Made by a program: the position numbers and the translations under genes. This document shows, one piece after another, positions 18,205 to 27,139 of a stretch of 64,000 nucleotides of DNA; position 1 is the stretch's first letter; every line of letters begins with the position of its first letter. Under the pieces are notes generated by a model. That model saw only the letters and a list, made by a program, of their open reading frames with translations, had not been told where the DNA came from and ran no database searches. The DNA lies in the NCBI GenBank assembly GCA_003512955.1, contig DOTG01000026.1, forward strand, positions 62,001 through 126,000. Reading direction: 5' to 3'. This DNA is from Marinilabiliales bacterium. GTDB lineage: Bacteria; Bacteroidota; Bacteroidia; Bacteroidales; SZUA-534.

Positions 18205-19077
18205 ATGAATTTATGTGAAAAAACGGGTCTTGTACTTGAAGGGGGCGGATTCCGGGCTATTTATGTAGCCGCAGTATTGGAGGCCCTGCACCGCAACCAG
18301 CTATTTTTTCCGTATGCCATTGGTGTGTCGGCAGGTGCAGCCTATGGAGTGTCATACGTAACCATGCAAAATGGAAGGAACCTGCTGACCAACAGCCGGA
18401 TTAGCGACAAACAGTATTGCGGCCTCAGTCACTGGATTAAAAAAGGCGATTTTTTCCATTGGGAATATGTATATAAAACCATTCCCACCCAAATCATTCC
18501 ACTCGATTATCAGGCACTGGCACAATCATCAACACACTTTCAGGTGGCTATGACCAATTGCTTATCTGCAGAGGTAGAATATGTAGATGCCAACACCAGC
18601 GATCCGGACAAAATGCGTGATTTATTGACTGCCACCTCATCGCTGCCCTATGTGGCTAAAATGAAATTTATTAATGGCGTTCCATACTTAGACGGAGGGT
18701 TGGCCGATCCAGTTCCGGTGCATCACGCATTAGAGATGGGGAATAACAGGGTTGTTGTGGTTTTAACCCGCCCGAAAGGATACCAAAAAGAACCATCAAA
18801 AACCCAATGGCTATTCCGGTTAATTTACAAAAAATATCCGAAGTTGATCCGGTTGATGGAAACCAGAGAACAACATTACAACAAACTCATTAAAGATATC
18901 GAAAGCTTAGAAACCAGGGGACAAGCTTTTATAATCCGACCTAAAGAACCTGTCAGCATCGGTAGGTTGGAGAATAACCCCCAACATCTTGAAAAAGTTT
19001 ATACCAAAACACTTCAAATGATAGACCCTACCATACAGGAACTGAAGAAATGGCTAGCCAATCCTATAACCAAGTAA
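18205..19077 (+). CDS. Patatin-like phospholipase family protein
   Basis: 290-residue Ser-Asp dyad lipid hydrolase. The oxyanion motif LEGGGFRA is at residues 10-17, the nucleophile elbow IGVSAGAAYG is near 38-47, and the catalytic Asp sits in YLDGGLADPVPV near 160. No signal peptide is present when started at ATG 18205; an in-frame ATG at 18139 would add 22 residues that do not resemble the family. It is likely cytoplasmic, close to the YjjU type. The upstream neighbour is an Omp85-type barrel, and patatin plus Omp85 are fused in some outer-membrane proteins, but here they are separate and the patatin lacks an export signal. Confidence 0.88.
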   Translation: MNLCEKTGLVLEGGGFRAIYVAAVLEALHRNQLFFPYAIGVSAGAAYGVSYVTMQNGRNLLTNSRISDKQYCGLSHWIKKGDFFHWEYVYKTIPTQIIPLDYQALAQSSTHFQVAMTNCLSAEVEYVDANTSDPDKMRDLLTATSSLPYVAKMKFINGVPYLDGGLADPVPVHHALEMGNNRVVVVLTRPKGYQKEPSKTQWLFRLIYKKYPKLIRLMETREQHYNKLIKDIESLETRGQAFIIRPKEPVSIGRLENNPQHLEKVYTKTLQMIDPTIQELKKWLANPITK

Positions 19078-19245
19078 CGTGAAGGTTTTCTTTTTTCATA
19101 AATCTGTTACTTTCAAATTGAAAACGAAACAGACATCTGCGAAAAAAATAGGATTCAAACTTAGTGTTTTGGAGAGAAATAAGTATATTCACGGCATTTA
19201 TCACTAATTTGCAATTGATTATAACAAGACTTAAACAACATACGA

Positions 19246-21237
19246 ATGAAGGCCCGATTTACCATTACCAACCGACTCATTGTAGGATTTGGCATATTGC
19301 TTTTAGCCACTTTACTGAATGGAATCCTCACCTATTCAACCCTGAATGAAAGTCAGGATTTGAATGAAAAGATTCTAACCAATTACAATCCTTCCGCGGC
19401 AAGTCTTCAGGAATTGACCACCATGGTGAATAATTCCTACATGCTGACCAAAAATTGGGTCTTTATTGAAAAACAACCAGATACCCCCGACAAGAAGAAA
19501 TTAATTGAGATACATCAGATAGGGTTTCCTGCCTTAAAAGAAGAAATAACAAAACTCTCGCAAAAATGGGAACCCGGCTTAAAAAATGAGGTTGACTCGT
19601 TGCTCAATGTCATCGGGAATCAACTTTTTGTAGAACAAAAATCAATTATCGACTTGCTGCAAAGTTTTGAAAGTTACGACGATTTTATGGTGATTGTGGA
19701 AGTGACACCAAAAGTAGAAGAGGGCGGAACCGTGACCATTTTGGCAAATGAAATCCTGAATTCTCTGGCCATAATTCAAACCAACATGGACAACCAGGCT
19801 AAAGACATTAATATTCAAATGAGCGATTCATTCCGATGGTTTCAAAAATTCATACTCTTTGCTATTTTATTAGTCGCAATTTTTGTGTTGGGAGCGGCTT
19901 ACTTCACCACCCGCAGCATTGTTTTCCCTATCATGAAGCTGAAAGAATTTCTGCTTACCATGACCCGGGGCGTCCTTCCGAAGGAAAAGATGGAAACCAA
20001 CAACGACGAAATTGGGGATATGGCCAGCGCGTTAAATCTCTATATCGAAAACATGCGCCGGACTTCAGAATTTGCTGTTGAAATTGGAAAAGGGAATTAC
20101 GACACCAAATTTGAGGCTTTAAGTGAGGAAGATATGTTGGGGAATGCTTTGATTGAGATGCGCCAAAACCTAAAACAGGCGGTCGATCAAGGTAAAGAAC
20201 GGGCCCGGGTGGATGAAATCAGGAACTGGGTGACCAAAGGGCTGGCCGATTTTGGAGACATCCTCAGACAAAACTCCGATAATATGGACCGCCTGTCGAA
20301 GAGTGTGATGAACCGATTGATAGATTACATTGGGGCCAACCAGGGGGCCATGTACATTTTAAACGAACTGGATGAAAGAAGCCCCTATTTCGAAATGAAA
20401 TCGGCTATTGCCTATGGCCGTGAAAAGTTCATGAAACGGAATTTTGAAATGAAAGAAGGTCTGGTTGGCCGTTGTGCTTTTGAGAAACTGCCTGTTTACT
20501 TGAAAGAAATTCCCGGGAATTACATCCATCTGACATCGGGGCTTGGAACCGCCGAACCTGATTTTTTATTGCTTGTGCCACTTGTTTTTAACGATAAGGT
20601 GCTAGGTGTAATTGAGTTGGCCTCATTTACCCCCATTGAGACTTACCAAACCGAATTTATCATTTCACTTGGAGAGAATATTGCCTCAACTATTTCGAAT
20701 GTCCGTATCAACGAACAAACCAAACATCTGCTGGAGGAATCGAAATTGCGGGGCGATGAACTTTCGGCTCAGGAAGAAGAACTCCGCCAAAACATGGAAG
20801 AGTTGCAGGCCACGCAAGAAGAAGCTGCCCGTAGAGAGATGGAGATGCTTAACACCATTGACGCTATTAACAACACTTTGGGAACTATTGAAATTGACCG
20901 GCATGGGAACATCAATTCAGTAAATGATAATTTCCTTGCCAAAACAAGGCTCGATGCAGGTTCGCTGATTGGTAAATCGTTCCAAGAATTTTTTGCAGGT
21001 AACGAATTGTTAGAAAAACTTTACGTGGAGATATGGTCAGGGCTGCATATCGGCGAAAGCGGAAGTATGACTACAAATTTTATTACCACAGATGCAGAAC
21101 TTTGGTTCAGGCATACTTTTACTCCCTTTAAAAACAAAAATGGGGAGTTAAATAAGGTCATTGATCTGATTGTTGATATTTCCGATCAAAAACACCTGGA
21201 AAAAGAATTGGAAAACATCCGGTTACATTCACGATAA
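19246..21237 (+). CDS. Membrane signal transducer: sensor loop, HAMP, GAF, coiled coil, PAS, no output domain
   Basis: 663 residues. TM1 is at about 8-30, a helical periplasmic sensor at about 31-195 (four-helix-bundle like), and TM2 at about 200-222. A HAMP domain follows (PIMKLKEFLLTMTRG, DEIGDMASALNLYIENM), then a GAF domain (about 325-485), a coiled coil rich in Glu/Gln (about 495-535), and a final PAS domain (about 540-660) ending in DISDQKHLEKELE. Such proteins normally continue into a histidine kinase or other output module, but the stop at 21235 comes directly after the PAS, and no kinase is encoded downstream. It may signal to a separate partner. Confidence 0.85.
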   Translation: MKARFTITNRLIVGFGILLLATLLNGILTYSTLNESQDLNEKILTNYNPSAASLQELTTMVNNSYMLTKNWVFIEKQPDTPDKKKLIEIHQIGFPALKEEITKLSQKWEPGLKNEVDSLLNVIGNQLFVEQKSIIDLLQSFESYDDFMVIVEVTPKVEEGGTVTILANEILNSLAIIQTNMDNQAKDINIQMSDSFRWFQKFILFAILLVAIFVLGAAYFTTRSIVFPIMKLKEFLLTMTRGVLPKEKMETNNDEIGDMASALNLYIENMRRTSEFAVEIGKGNYDTKFEALSEEDMLGNALIEMRQNLKQAVDQGKERARVDEIRNWVTKGLADFGDILRQNSDNMDRLSKSVMNRLIDYIGANQGAMYILNELDERSPYFEMKSAIAYGREKFMKRNFEMKEGLVGRCAFEKLPVYLKEIPGNYIHLTSGLGTAEPDFLLLVPLVFNDKVLGVIELASFTPIETYQTEFIISLGENIASTISNVRINEQTKHLLEESKLRGDELSAQEEELRQNMEELQATQEEAARREMEMLNTIDAINNTLGTIEIDRHGNINSVNDNFLAKTRLDAGSLIGKSFQEFFAGNELLEKLYVEIWSGLHIGESGSMTTNFITTDAELWFRHTFTPFKNKNGELNKVIDLIVDISDQKHLEKELENIRLHSR

Positions 21238-21273
21238 AATAGTACCTAAATCTTATTAATCCCAAACATCGGT

Positions 21274-21579
21274 TTGTTTCAACATTGGGCAGATTGGCTC
21301 AAAGACCACAGCCGTCCCTGTTTTTACAAAAAGCATTTGGGTTTTGAATGCCCGGGGTGCGGGTTCCAACGGGCTGTGATAGAACTTTTGCAGGGAAACT
21401 TGTTGGAAAGTATCAGGCAATATCCGGCTTTACTACCCATTATCGCCTTATTCACTGTTTTGGCGCTCCACTTGTTCTTCAGGTTTAAATTTGGAGCCGC
21501 TCTTTTAAAAGGTTTATTTATATTGGTGGTATTGCTAATAATTGGTAATTTTATTTTCAAATTTTTTCAAAACTACTAA
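21274..21579 (+). CDS. DUF2752 family small membrane protein
   Basis: 101 residues, with two to three membrane helices. The family signature FECPGCGFQRAVIEL is at about residues 25-39, with the conserved paired cysteines C-P-G-C-G. Function unknown. No in-frame ATG is available upstream of the signature; the reading begins at TTG 21274, so the exact start is uncertain. It is followed after one base by the CCC-motif protein, a pairing common in Bacteroidota, and thus probably co-transcribed. Confidence 0.78.
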   Translation: MFQHWADWLKDHSRPCFYKKHLGFECPGCGFQRAVIELLQGNLLESIRQYPALLPIIALFTVLALHLFFRFKFGAALLKGLFILVVLLIIGNFIFKFFQNY

Positions 21580-21580
21580 C

Positions 21581-21955
21581 ATGGAAAATCAGGAAAATCC
21601 AACCATTGAAACCCAACCTTTAATGAAGTCCCAGTTACCCAATGCTACGGCAGTGCTTGTTATGGGGATTATCAGTATTGTATGTTTTTGCTGCCTTGCT
21701 GCCGGAATTTTAGGCATAACCTTAGGTATTATCGCGGTTGTCCTTGGCCACAAAGCCATTCAGGAGTATCACAGCTATCCGGAAAAATACACCGAGGGAA
21801 GCTACAAAAATGCGAAAGCCGGGAAAGTTTGCGGTATCATCGGGTTAAGTTTAGGCGGGTTGTGGCTGATAGGTATTTTAATTTACCTGTCGATTGTAGG
21901 CTGGGTAATTGGAGCTATTTTTACGGCGCTTCCCTGGGAAGTTTTCTCTCATTAA
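21581..21955 (+). CDS. CCC-motif membrane protein
   Basis: 124-residue protein with a polar Asn/Gln/Thr-rich N-terminus and two hydrophobic hairpins. The segment GIISIVCFCCLAAGILG is followed by LGIIAVVLGHKAI, then GKVCGIIGLSLGG and a last helix. This matches the Bacteroidota CCC-motif family, though here the cysteines read C-F-C-C. Function unknown. The start is the ATG at 21581, one base after the stop of the DUF2752 gene; the upstream in-frame extension (from 21542) overlaps that gene and is unlikely. Confidence 0.75.
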   Translation: MENQENPTIETQPLMKSQLPNATAVLVMGIISIVCFCCLAAGILGITLGIIAVVLGHKAIQEYHSYPEKYTEGSYKNAKAGKVCGIIGLSLGGLWLIGILIYLSIVGWVIGAIFTALPWEVFSH

Positions 21956-21961
21956 TTTTAT

Positions 21962-21969
21962 TACATTTG
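21962..21969 (+). promoter_or_regulatory. -7 promoter box for the acyl-CoA reductase operon
   Basis: TACATTTG, an exact TAnnTTTG match. The predicted start near 21976 coincides with the first codon of the longest open reading (21977), supporting the internal ATG at 22028 as the true start. Confidence 0.5.
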
Positions 21970-22027
21970 CCGTCTTTTGCCTGACGAGGTAAAACTCACT
22001 CAGGCATTTCTTTTGGCACAAAAAGCG

Positions 22028-23068
22028 ATGAATAAACAAACAATTATAAAAGACTTTAGTGCCTTAGGCAGCAAGATGGTCACCCTATCGGGAGAGATAG
22101 AAAAGGAACCTTATACAACCGTGTTCCAGAAAGCAAATACCGACAATCCCTGGTTTACTTTTAAGTTTATGGCAGAGGCTTTCCGGGCGGTGGGGCAATC
22201 ATTGACCCCAGAAAAGTTGGAAAAATGGCTATCGGCATACACGCTTCCTGAAAAGCCTGCACCCAAGACCATCGGGCTGGTGTTAGCCGGGAACATCCCA
22301 TTGGTGGGGTTTCACGATATTTTGTGCACCCTGGTAAGCGGCCATAATGTACTGGCCAAATTATCGTCAAAAGACCAGCATCTTTATTCCATACTGAAAA
22401 ACCTTTTGACCGAAATAAATCCTGTTTATGATCAACGGATAACCTTCACCGACCGCAACCTTCAAGGAATGGATGCCATTATTGCCACCGGAAGCGATAA
22501 CAGTGCCCGCTATTTCGACTATTATTTTGCCAAATACCCGCACATCATCCGCAAAAACCGGAATTCACTGGCCATACTTGCTGGCGATGAAACCGATGCC
22601 GAATTGGAACTGTTGGCCGATGATATTTTTATGTATTTTGGGTTAGGTTGCCGTAATGTTTCAATGCTTTGGCTACCCGAGAGCTTTCCCATAGATCGGC
22701 TTTTCCGTTCATTTGAAAAGTATTATCCGTTGATTGATCATCATAAATATGGTAATAATTACGAATACCAGCGGGCCATCAAATTGCTGAATCAAGAAAC
22801 TTTTTTGGACAACAACATGGTGCTACTGAAAGAGGATGCCCGGTTGGCTTCCCCCATTGCCGTTGTTCATTACCAGTGGTATGCATCGCCCCAAAAAGCA
22901 ATCAATTATATTGATTTTCATGGCGATAAAATTCAATGTGTGGTAAGTAAAACAAAATGGCCCTTTGATTCGTATGAATTGGGCGCGGCTCAAAAACCCG
23001 AACTTTGGGATTACGCCGACCAAGTGGACACATTATCATTTTTACTAAATTTAAACACTGCCGTATGA
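22028..23068 (+). CDS. Acyl-CoA reductase (LuxC-like)
   Basis: 346 residues, aldehyde-dehydrogenase-superfamily enzyme of the LuxC type, expected to reduce fatty acyl groups to aldehydes with NADPH. Features seen: IGLVLAGNIPLVGFHDILC near the nucleotide-binding entry, KLSSKDQHLYSIL, MDAIIATGSDNSARYFDYYF, and the active-site region YFGLGCRNVSMLWLPE with the candidate catalytic Cys near 215. Widespread in Bacteroidota as a stand-alone gene; the pathway is not established from context. The stop overlaps the next start (ATGA at 23065), indicating translational coupling. Confidence 0.85.
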   Translation: MNKQTIIKDFSALGSKMVTLSGEIEKEPYTTVFQKANTDNPWFTFKFMAEAFRAVGQSLTPEKLEKWLSAYTLPEKPAPKTIGLVLAGNIPLVGFHDILCTLVSGHNVLAKLSSKDQHLYSILKNLLTEINPVYDQRITFTDRNLQGMDAIIATGSDNSARYFDYYFAKYPHIIRKNRNSLAILAGDETDAELELLADDIFMYFGLGCRNVSMLWLPESFPIDRLFRSFEKYYPLIDHHKYGNNYEYQRAIKLLNQETFLDNNMVLLKEDARLASPIAVVHYQWYASPQKAINYIDFHGDKIQCVVSKTKWPFDSYELGAAQKPELWDYADQVDTLSFLLNLNTAV

Positions 23069-23592
23069 TTTATACATTCCGCTTTATATCCGATGAACAG
23101 GAAAATTTCATCCTGGATGTAAACATCAACCATGATCAGACATTTGAGCAACTGCACGATGCCATTCAGGAAAAACTGGATTACGATCCCTCACAGTTGG
23201 CCTCGTTCTTCATCTCGAACGAAAACTGGGAGAAACTCACAGAAATTACCTTAATGGACATGGGCCTTGAAGATTCCCACACCATGTCAGATGCCAGAAT
23301 TGGCGATTTTTTCAAAGGCAAAAACCAGCATGTCCTTTACATTTTCGATTATTTTGCCGAACGGTTGCTTTTCGGCAGCATCACCCGTACCATCGATGCC
23401 CCCTCTCCCATTGACCTTCCATCGGTTTCGAAACTCGAAGGCACCATTCCCCCCCAGACCTTGCACTGCGATTTTAACGACAGCGACTTTTTAGAAGAAG
23501 ATGTGGAACGGACGATTGAAAATGGCGGGTACGAAGATGAATTGCCCGAAGATTTAGAAGATTACAACATCCACGACGACAATCCCTATTAA
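23065..23592 (+). CDS. Plasmid pRiA4b ORF-3-like / IS1096 passenger TnpR-like protein
   Basis: 175 residues. The N-terminal half fits this family: MIYTFRFISDEQENF, TFEQLHDAIQEKLDYD, FFISNENWEK and a KNQHVLYIFDYFAERL core. The C-terminus is strongly acidic (EEDVERTIENGGYEDELPED) and probably disordered. Despite the family name there is no sign of a mobile element here. Molecular function unknown. The start is the ATG overlapping the stop of the acyl-CoA reductase gene; the ORF extension to 23005 lies in another frame of that gene. It precedes miaA by three bases. Confidence 0.8.
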   Translation: MIYTFRFISDEQENFILDVNINHDQTFEQLHDAIQEKLDYDPSQLASFFISNENWEKLTEITLMDMGLEDSHTMSDARIGDFFKGKNQHVLYIFDYFAERLLFGSITRTIDAPSPIDLPSVSKLEGTIPPQTLHCDFNDSDFLEEDVERTIENGGYEDELPEDLEDYNIHDDNPY

Positions 23593-23595
23593 ATT

Positions 23596-24516
23596 GTGGC
23601 CCGTACCGATAGTTCAAAAAAACATACGCTCATCGTCATCTTGGGCCCTACGGGGATTGGAAAAACCAATTTGAGTATTGAATTGGCCGAAGCCCTGAAA
23701 ACCGAAATCATTTCGTGCGACAGCCGGCAGATGTACCGTGAACTACGTATTGGCACCGCAGTTCCCGGACCATTGCAGTTAGCCCGGGTTCAGCACCATT
23801 TTATCGGTAATTTATCCATCCACCAATATTACAATGCCAGCGAATTTGAGACACAGGCGCTTCAAACCCTGGAACGCATCTTTCGGAACCAAACTTACGC
23901 GCTGATGGTTGGCGGTTCGGGATTGTACATTGATGCGTTGGTGAACGGGATTGACGATTTGCCCACCATTGACAAGGAGGTACGCGAGCAACTGATGCTC
24001 CGTTTAAAGAACGAAGGACTGGAACCGCTAAAGGAGGAACTGGAAAAAGTAGATCCCGCTTATTACCAGATAGCCGACCTCAACAATAGCAAGCGCATCC
24101 TAAAAGCCCTGGAGGTTTATTACATGACCGGAAGACCTTACTCCGGCTTCCGCACAAAGGAAACCAAACCGCGTCCGTTCCAAACTTTATTAATTGGATT
24201 GACCATGGAACGCCAGGAATTATACCGCCGCATCGATCAACGGGTCGATCAGATGCTGATTGACGGCTTGGTGGAAGAAGCCCGGCTGTTTTATCCGTAT
24301 AAACACCTCAATGCTTTGAATACCGTTGGGTACAAAGAACTGTTTGGCTATTTCGACCATGAATACGATCTGGAGGAAGCAATCCGGCTGATTAAACGGA
24401 ACTCGCGCCGTTATGCCAAACGCCAGATGACCTATTGGAACCGGAACCAAAACATCCGGTGGTTTCATCCTGCCCAAATGAAGGAGATGTTAGAGTATAT
24501 CCTCGGGTGTCATTAA
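23596..24516 (+). CDS. miaA: tRNA dimethylallyltransferase
   Basis: Adds a dimethylallyl group to A37 of tRNAs that read UNN codons. 306 residues, with the P-loop VILGPTGIGKTNLSIELAE at about 15-33, DSRQMYRELRIGTA with the catalytic Asp at about 45-58, GSGLYIDALVNG, and the C-terminal NTVGYKELFGYFDHE and RRYAKRQMTYW motifs. The start codon is GTG at 23596, three bases after the preceding stop, so it is the last gene of a three-gene unit with the acyl-CoA reductase. Confidence 0.95.
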   Translation: MARTDSSKKHTLIVILGPTGIGKTNLSIELAEALKTEIISCDSRQMYRELRIGTAVPGPLQLARVQHHFIGNLSIHQYYNASEFETQALQTLERIFRNQTYALMVGGSGLYIDALVNGIDDLPTIDKEVREQLMLRLKNEGLEPLKEELEKVDPAYYQIADLNNSKRILKALEVYYMTGRPYSGFRTKETKPRPFQTLLIGLTMERQELYRRIDQRVDQMLIDGLVEEARLFYPYKHLNALNTVGYKELFGYFDHEYDLEEAIRLIKRNSRRYAKRQMTYWNRNQNIRWFHPAQMKEMLEYILGCH

Positions 24517-24639
24517 AAGGTCTTTTTGAAACCTTCTCCAGTTACTTATGCATTCTTCTTTCTTAGGTGCTAAATCATCTTGCTACAGATTGTATTATTT
24601 CCAGCAGATGAGAAGGCATCTGGCTACAAATGGTAAAAC

Positions 24640-25830
24640 TTATTTCAACACACCAAGCTCTTTCCCCACTTTGGTAAAAGCTGCAATGGCTTTATCGAGG
24701 TGTTCTTTTTCGTGGGCTGCCGATAACTGAACCCTGATACGGGCTTGCCCTTTGGGAACCACCGGAAAGTAAAACCCTATGACATAAATACCCTCCTTGA
24801 GCAGGCGGCTGGCAAAATCCTGTGATAATTTTGCATCGTAAAGCATTACAGCACAAATAGCCGATTGAGTGGGTTTAATATCGAACCCGGCAGCTATCAT
24901 TTTTTGGGTAAAATATTCTGTATTGCTATGTAGTTTGTCCTGCAACTCGTTGGTTTGGTTCATCATTTCAACCATCTTTACGCCCGCAGCGGCCACCAAT
25001 GGCGGAATAGAATTCGAAAACAGGTAAGGACGCGACCGTTGACGCAACATGTCAATAATCTCTTTTTTACCCGTGGTAAAACCACCAATAGCACCACCAA
25101 AAGCTTTGCCTAAAGTTCCGGTAATAATTTCGGCCTTCCCACGGACGTTGAATAATTCGGTAACTCCGCGGCCGGTTTTACCAACAACCCCGGCAGAGTG
25201 CGATTCATCAATCATCACCATGGCTTTGTATTTTTCGGCCAGGGCAATGATTTGATCCATCGGGGGAACATTCCCATCCATCGAAAACACACCATCGGTA
25301 ACTATGAGCCGGAAACGTTGTGCCTGCGAAAGCTTCAGTTGCTCTTCCAAATCGTCCATGTCAGCATTTTGGTAACGGTACCGAACCGCCTTGCAAAGCC
25401 TTACGCCGTCAATAATTGAGGCATGGTTTAACGAATCGGAAATGATGGCATCCTCCTGACCCATCAAAGGTTCAAAAACCCCGCCGTTAGCATCAAAAGC
25501 AGCTGCATACAAAATGGTATCTTCAGTCCCGAAGAATTCAGCAATTTTCTTTTCTAAAAGTTTATGTACATCGGTGGTCCCACAAATGAAACGGACCGAC
25601 GACATTCCATATCCATGGGAATCTAACGCCTGCTTTGCAGCGGCAACCAGTTTCGGGTTGTTCGATAATCCCAAATAGTTGTTGGCACAAAAGTTTAACA
25701 CTTTTTGTCCACTGTCAATGGTTATCTCTGCCCCCTGGGGCGATACAATTATCCGTTCGTTTTTATAGAGCCCGGCATCTGCGATATTGGCTAACTCTTT
25801 CCGCAAATATTCCTGAAAATCCTGGTACAT
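24640..25830 (-). CDS. kbl: Glycine C-acetyltransferase (2-amino-3-ketobutyrate CoA ligase)
   Basis: PLP enzyme splitting 2-amino-3-oxobutyrate with CoA into glycine and acetyl-CoA, second step of threonine breakdown. 396 residues from the ATG at 25830. Seen: NFCANNYLGLSNNPKL, VRFICGTTDVHKLLEKK, the IDESHSAGVVGKTGRG PLP-ring region, and the Schiff-base Lys in TGTLGKAFGGAIGG. An upstream in-frame start at 25857 is rejected because the -7 box at 25863-25870 would place the transcript start around it. The gene is divergent from tdh, which makes its substrate. Confidence 0.95.
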   Translation of the reverse strand: MYQDFQEYLRKELANIADAGLYKNERIIVSPQGAEITIDSGQKVLNFCANNYLGLSNNPKLVAAAKQALDSHGYGMSSVRFICGTTDVHKLLEKKIAEFFGTEDTILYAAAFDANGGVFEPLMGQEDAIISDSLNHASIIDGVRLCKAVRYRYQNADMDDLEEQLKLSQAQRFRLIVTDGVFSMDGNVPPMDQIIALAEKYKAMVMIDESHSAGVVGKTGRGVTELFNVRGKAEIITGTLGKAFGGAIGGFTTGKKEIIDMLRQRSRPYLFSNSIPPLVAAAGVKMVEMMNQTNELQDKLHSNTEYFTQKMIAAGFDIKPTQSAICAVMLYDAKLSQDFASRLLKEGIYVIGFYFPVVPKGQARIRVQLSAAHEKEHLDKAIAAFTKVGKELGVLK

Positions 25831-25862
25831 AATCGTGTTTTTTGAGTGATTCAACAAGGAAG

Positions 25863-25870
25863 CAAAATTA
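25863..25870 (-). promoter_or_regulatory. -7 promoter box for kbl
   Basis: Minus strand reads TAATTTTG, an exact TAnnTTTG match 33 bases before the kbl ATG; predicted start near 25856. Confidence 0.5.
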
Positions 25871-25962
25871 ACCTATTTATATCAGCCGTGTCGAATTGAA
25901 ATTATGATTTCTAGCATAAATTAAAACTGTTTAATGTCAGTCCCGATTCGCTGGGTAATATC

Positions 25963-25970
25963 TAAATTTG
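25963..25970 (+). promoter_or_regulatory. -7 promoter box for tdh
   Basis: TAAATTTG, an exact match in the kbl-tdh intergenic region, 66 bases before the tdh ATG. The 92 bases between this and the kbl box would be a natural site for shared regulation; no obvious operator was found. Confidence 0.5.
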
Positions 25971-26035
25971 CCCAGGTTTACGGCTGAACCTTTTTAGGTC
26001 ACCCGTGTTTTTTATCGAACCAAAACAAAAGAATT

Positions 26036-27067
26036 ATGAGCAAGATGAAAGCCTTGGTAAAGGCAAAAGCTGAAAAAGGGATTTGGATGCAGGAGGTTCC
26101 TGTTCCAGAGATTGGACCCAACGATGTTTTAATAAAAGTCTCCAAATCGGCCATTTGCGGTACCGATTTACATATTTATAAATGGGATGAATGGGCGCAA
26201 AAAACCATCCCGGTAGGTTTGACCATTGGGCATGAATATGCAGGGCACGTGGCCAAAGTGGGCAGCGAAGTTAGTGAATTCAAAGAAGGCGACCGGGTGA
26301 CTGGCGAAGGGCACATTGCCTGTGGCCACTGCCGCAACTGCCGCCGGGGCCGCCAGCATATTTGCGAAACCACCATTGGCATTGGTGTCAATATCAACGG
26401 TTCGTTTGCCGAGTATGTAAAAGTCCCCTCAAGCAATGTAATGCGGATCAATGCCAAAATTCCTGATGAAATTTTAGCCATTATGGACCCGTTTGGAAAT
26501 GCTACTCATACCGCATTATCGTTTCCTTTGATAGGTGAAGATGTATTGGTTACCGGTGCCGGATTAATTGGTAGTATGGCTGTGGCCGTGGCCCGCTTTG
26601 CCGGAGCCCGTTACGTGGTAGCTACCGAAACCAGCGAATACCGCGCCAATTTAGCCCGTAAAATGGGAGCTACCCGGGTGGTAAATCCTTTGAAAGAAAA
26701 CCTGCGCGAGGTGATGAACGAAATCGGGATGATCGGGTTCGATATCGGTTTGGAATGTTCCGGTTCGCCTGTGGCATTTAACCAATTGGTGGAACACATG
26801 TACAATTCGGGCAAAATATCCCTTTTGGGGATTCTTCCATCAACCACACAAGTAGATTGGAACCGGATTATCTTTAAAGGCCTGACCATGAAGGGGATTT
26901 ATGGCCGCGAAATGTACGAAACCTGGTACCAGATGGAGCAGATGCTTATGTCGGGGCTCGATTTATCGCCCATCATAACCCACCGTTTCAGTATCAATGA
27001 CTTCCAAAAAGGATTCGATGTGATGGAACAGGGAAATTGCGGAAAAGTAATTTTGAACTGGGAGTAA
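26036..27067 (+). CDS. tdh: L-threonine 3-dehydrogenase (zinc-dependent)
   Basis: Oxidises threonine to 2-amino-3-oxobutyrate with NAD. 343 residues, medium-chain dehydrogenase. Catalytic zinc ligands lie in SAICGTDLHIY and TIGHEYAGHV. The structural zinc has four Cys in GHIACGHCRNCRRGRQHIC (about 90-108). The NAD site is VTGAGLIGSMAVAVARFAGA. This is the medium-chain zinc type, not the short-chain Tdh found in some Bacteroidota. The divergent kbl gene completes threonine-to-glycine conversion. Confidence 0.95.
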   Translation: MSKMKALVKAKAEKGIWMQEVPVPEIGPNDVLIKVSKSAICGTDLHIYKWDEWAQKTIPVGLTIGHEYAGHVAKVGSEVSEFKEGDRVTGEGHIACGHCRNCRRGRQHICETTIGIGVNINGSFAEYVKVPSSNVMRINAKIPDEILAIMDPFGNATHTALSFPLIGEDVLVTGAGLIGSMAVAVARFAGARYVVATETSEYRANLARKMGATRVVNPLKENLREVMNEIGMIGFDIGLECSGSPVAFNQLVEHMYNSGKISLLGILPSTTQVDWNRIIFKGLTMKGIYGREMYETWYQMEQMLMSGLDLSPIITHRFSINDFQKGFDVMEQGNCGKVILNWE

Positions 27068-27086
27068 AAATACAGTCATAAATGAA

Positions 27087-27122
27087 AAAGCCCGAACGGT
27101 TAATGATTACTGTTCGGGCTTT
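27087..27122. terminator. Bidirectional terminator between tdh and sdhB
   Basis: An 11-bp perfect stem (AAAGCCCGAAC with GTTCGGGCTTT, 14-base loop) is flanked by T-rich sequence on the plus side and AAAAAG on the other, serving the convergent tdh and sdhB transcripts. Confidence 0.85.
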
Positions 27123-27139
27123 CACTTTTTTGAAGTGGA

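Noticed and set aside
16331..19077. A true split type Vd secretion system
   Set aside because: The patatin has no signal peptide and a separate, spaced gene; kept only as an observation on gene order.
23065..23592. Mobile element implied by the pRiA4b ORF-3/IS1096 TnpR family name
   Set aside because: The gene is tightly coupled to the acyl-CoA reductase and miaA genes, with no inverted repeats, transposase or target duplication.
24605..24622. CAGATG-AGAAGG-CATCTG hairpin between miaA and kbl as a terminator
   Set aside because: Short stem and no T run on either side; a better terminator could not be found, so no call was made.
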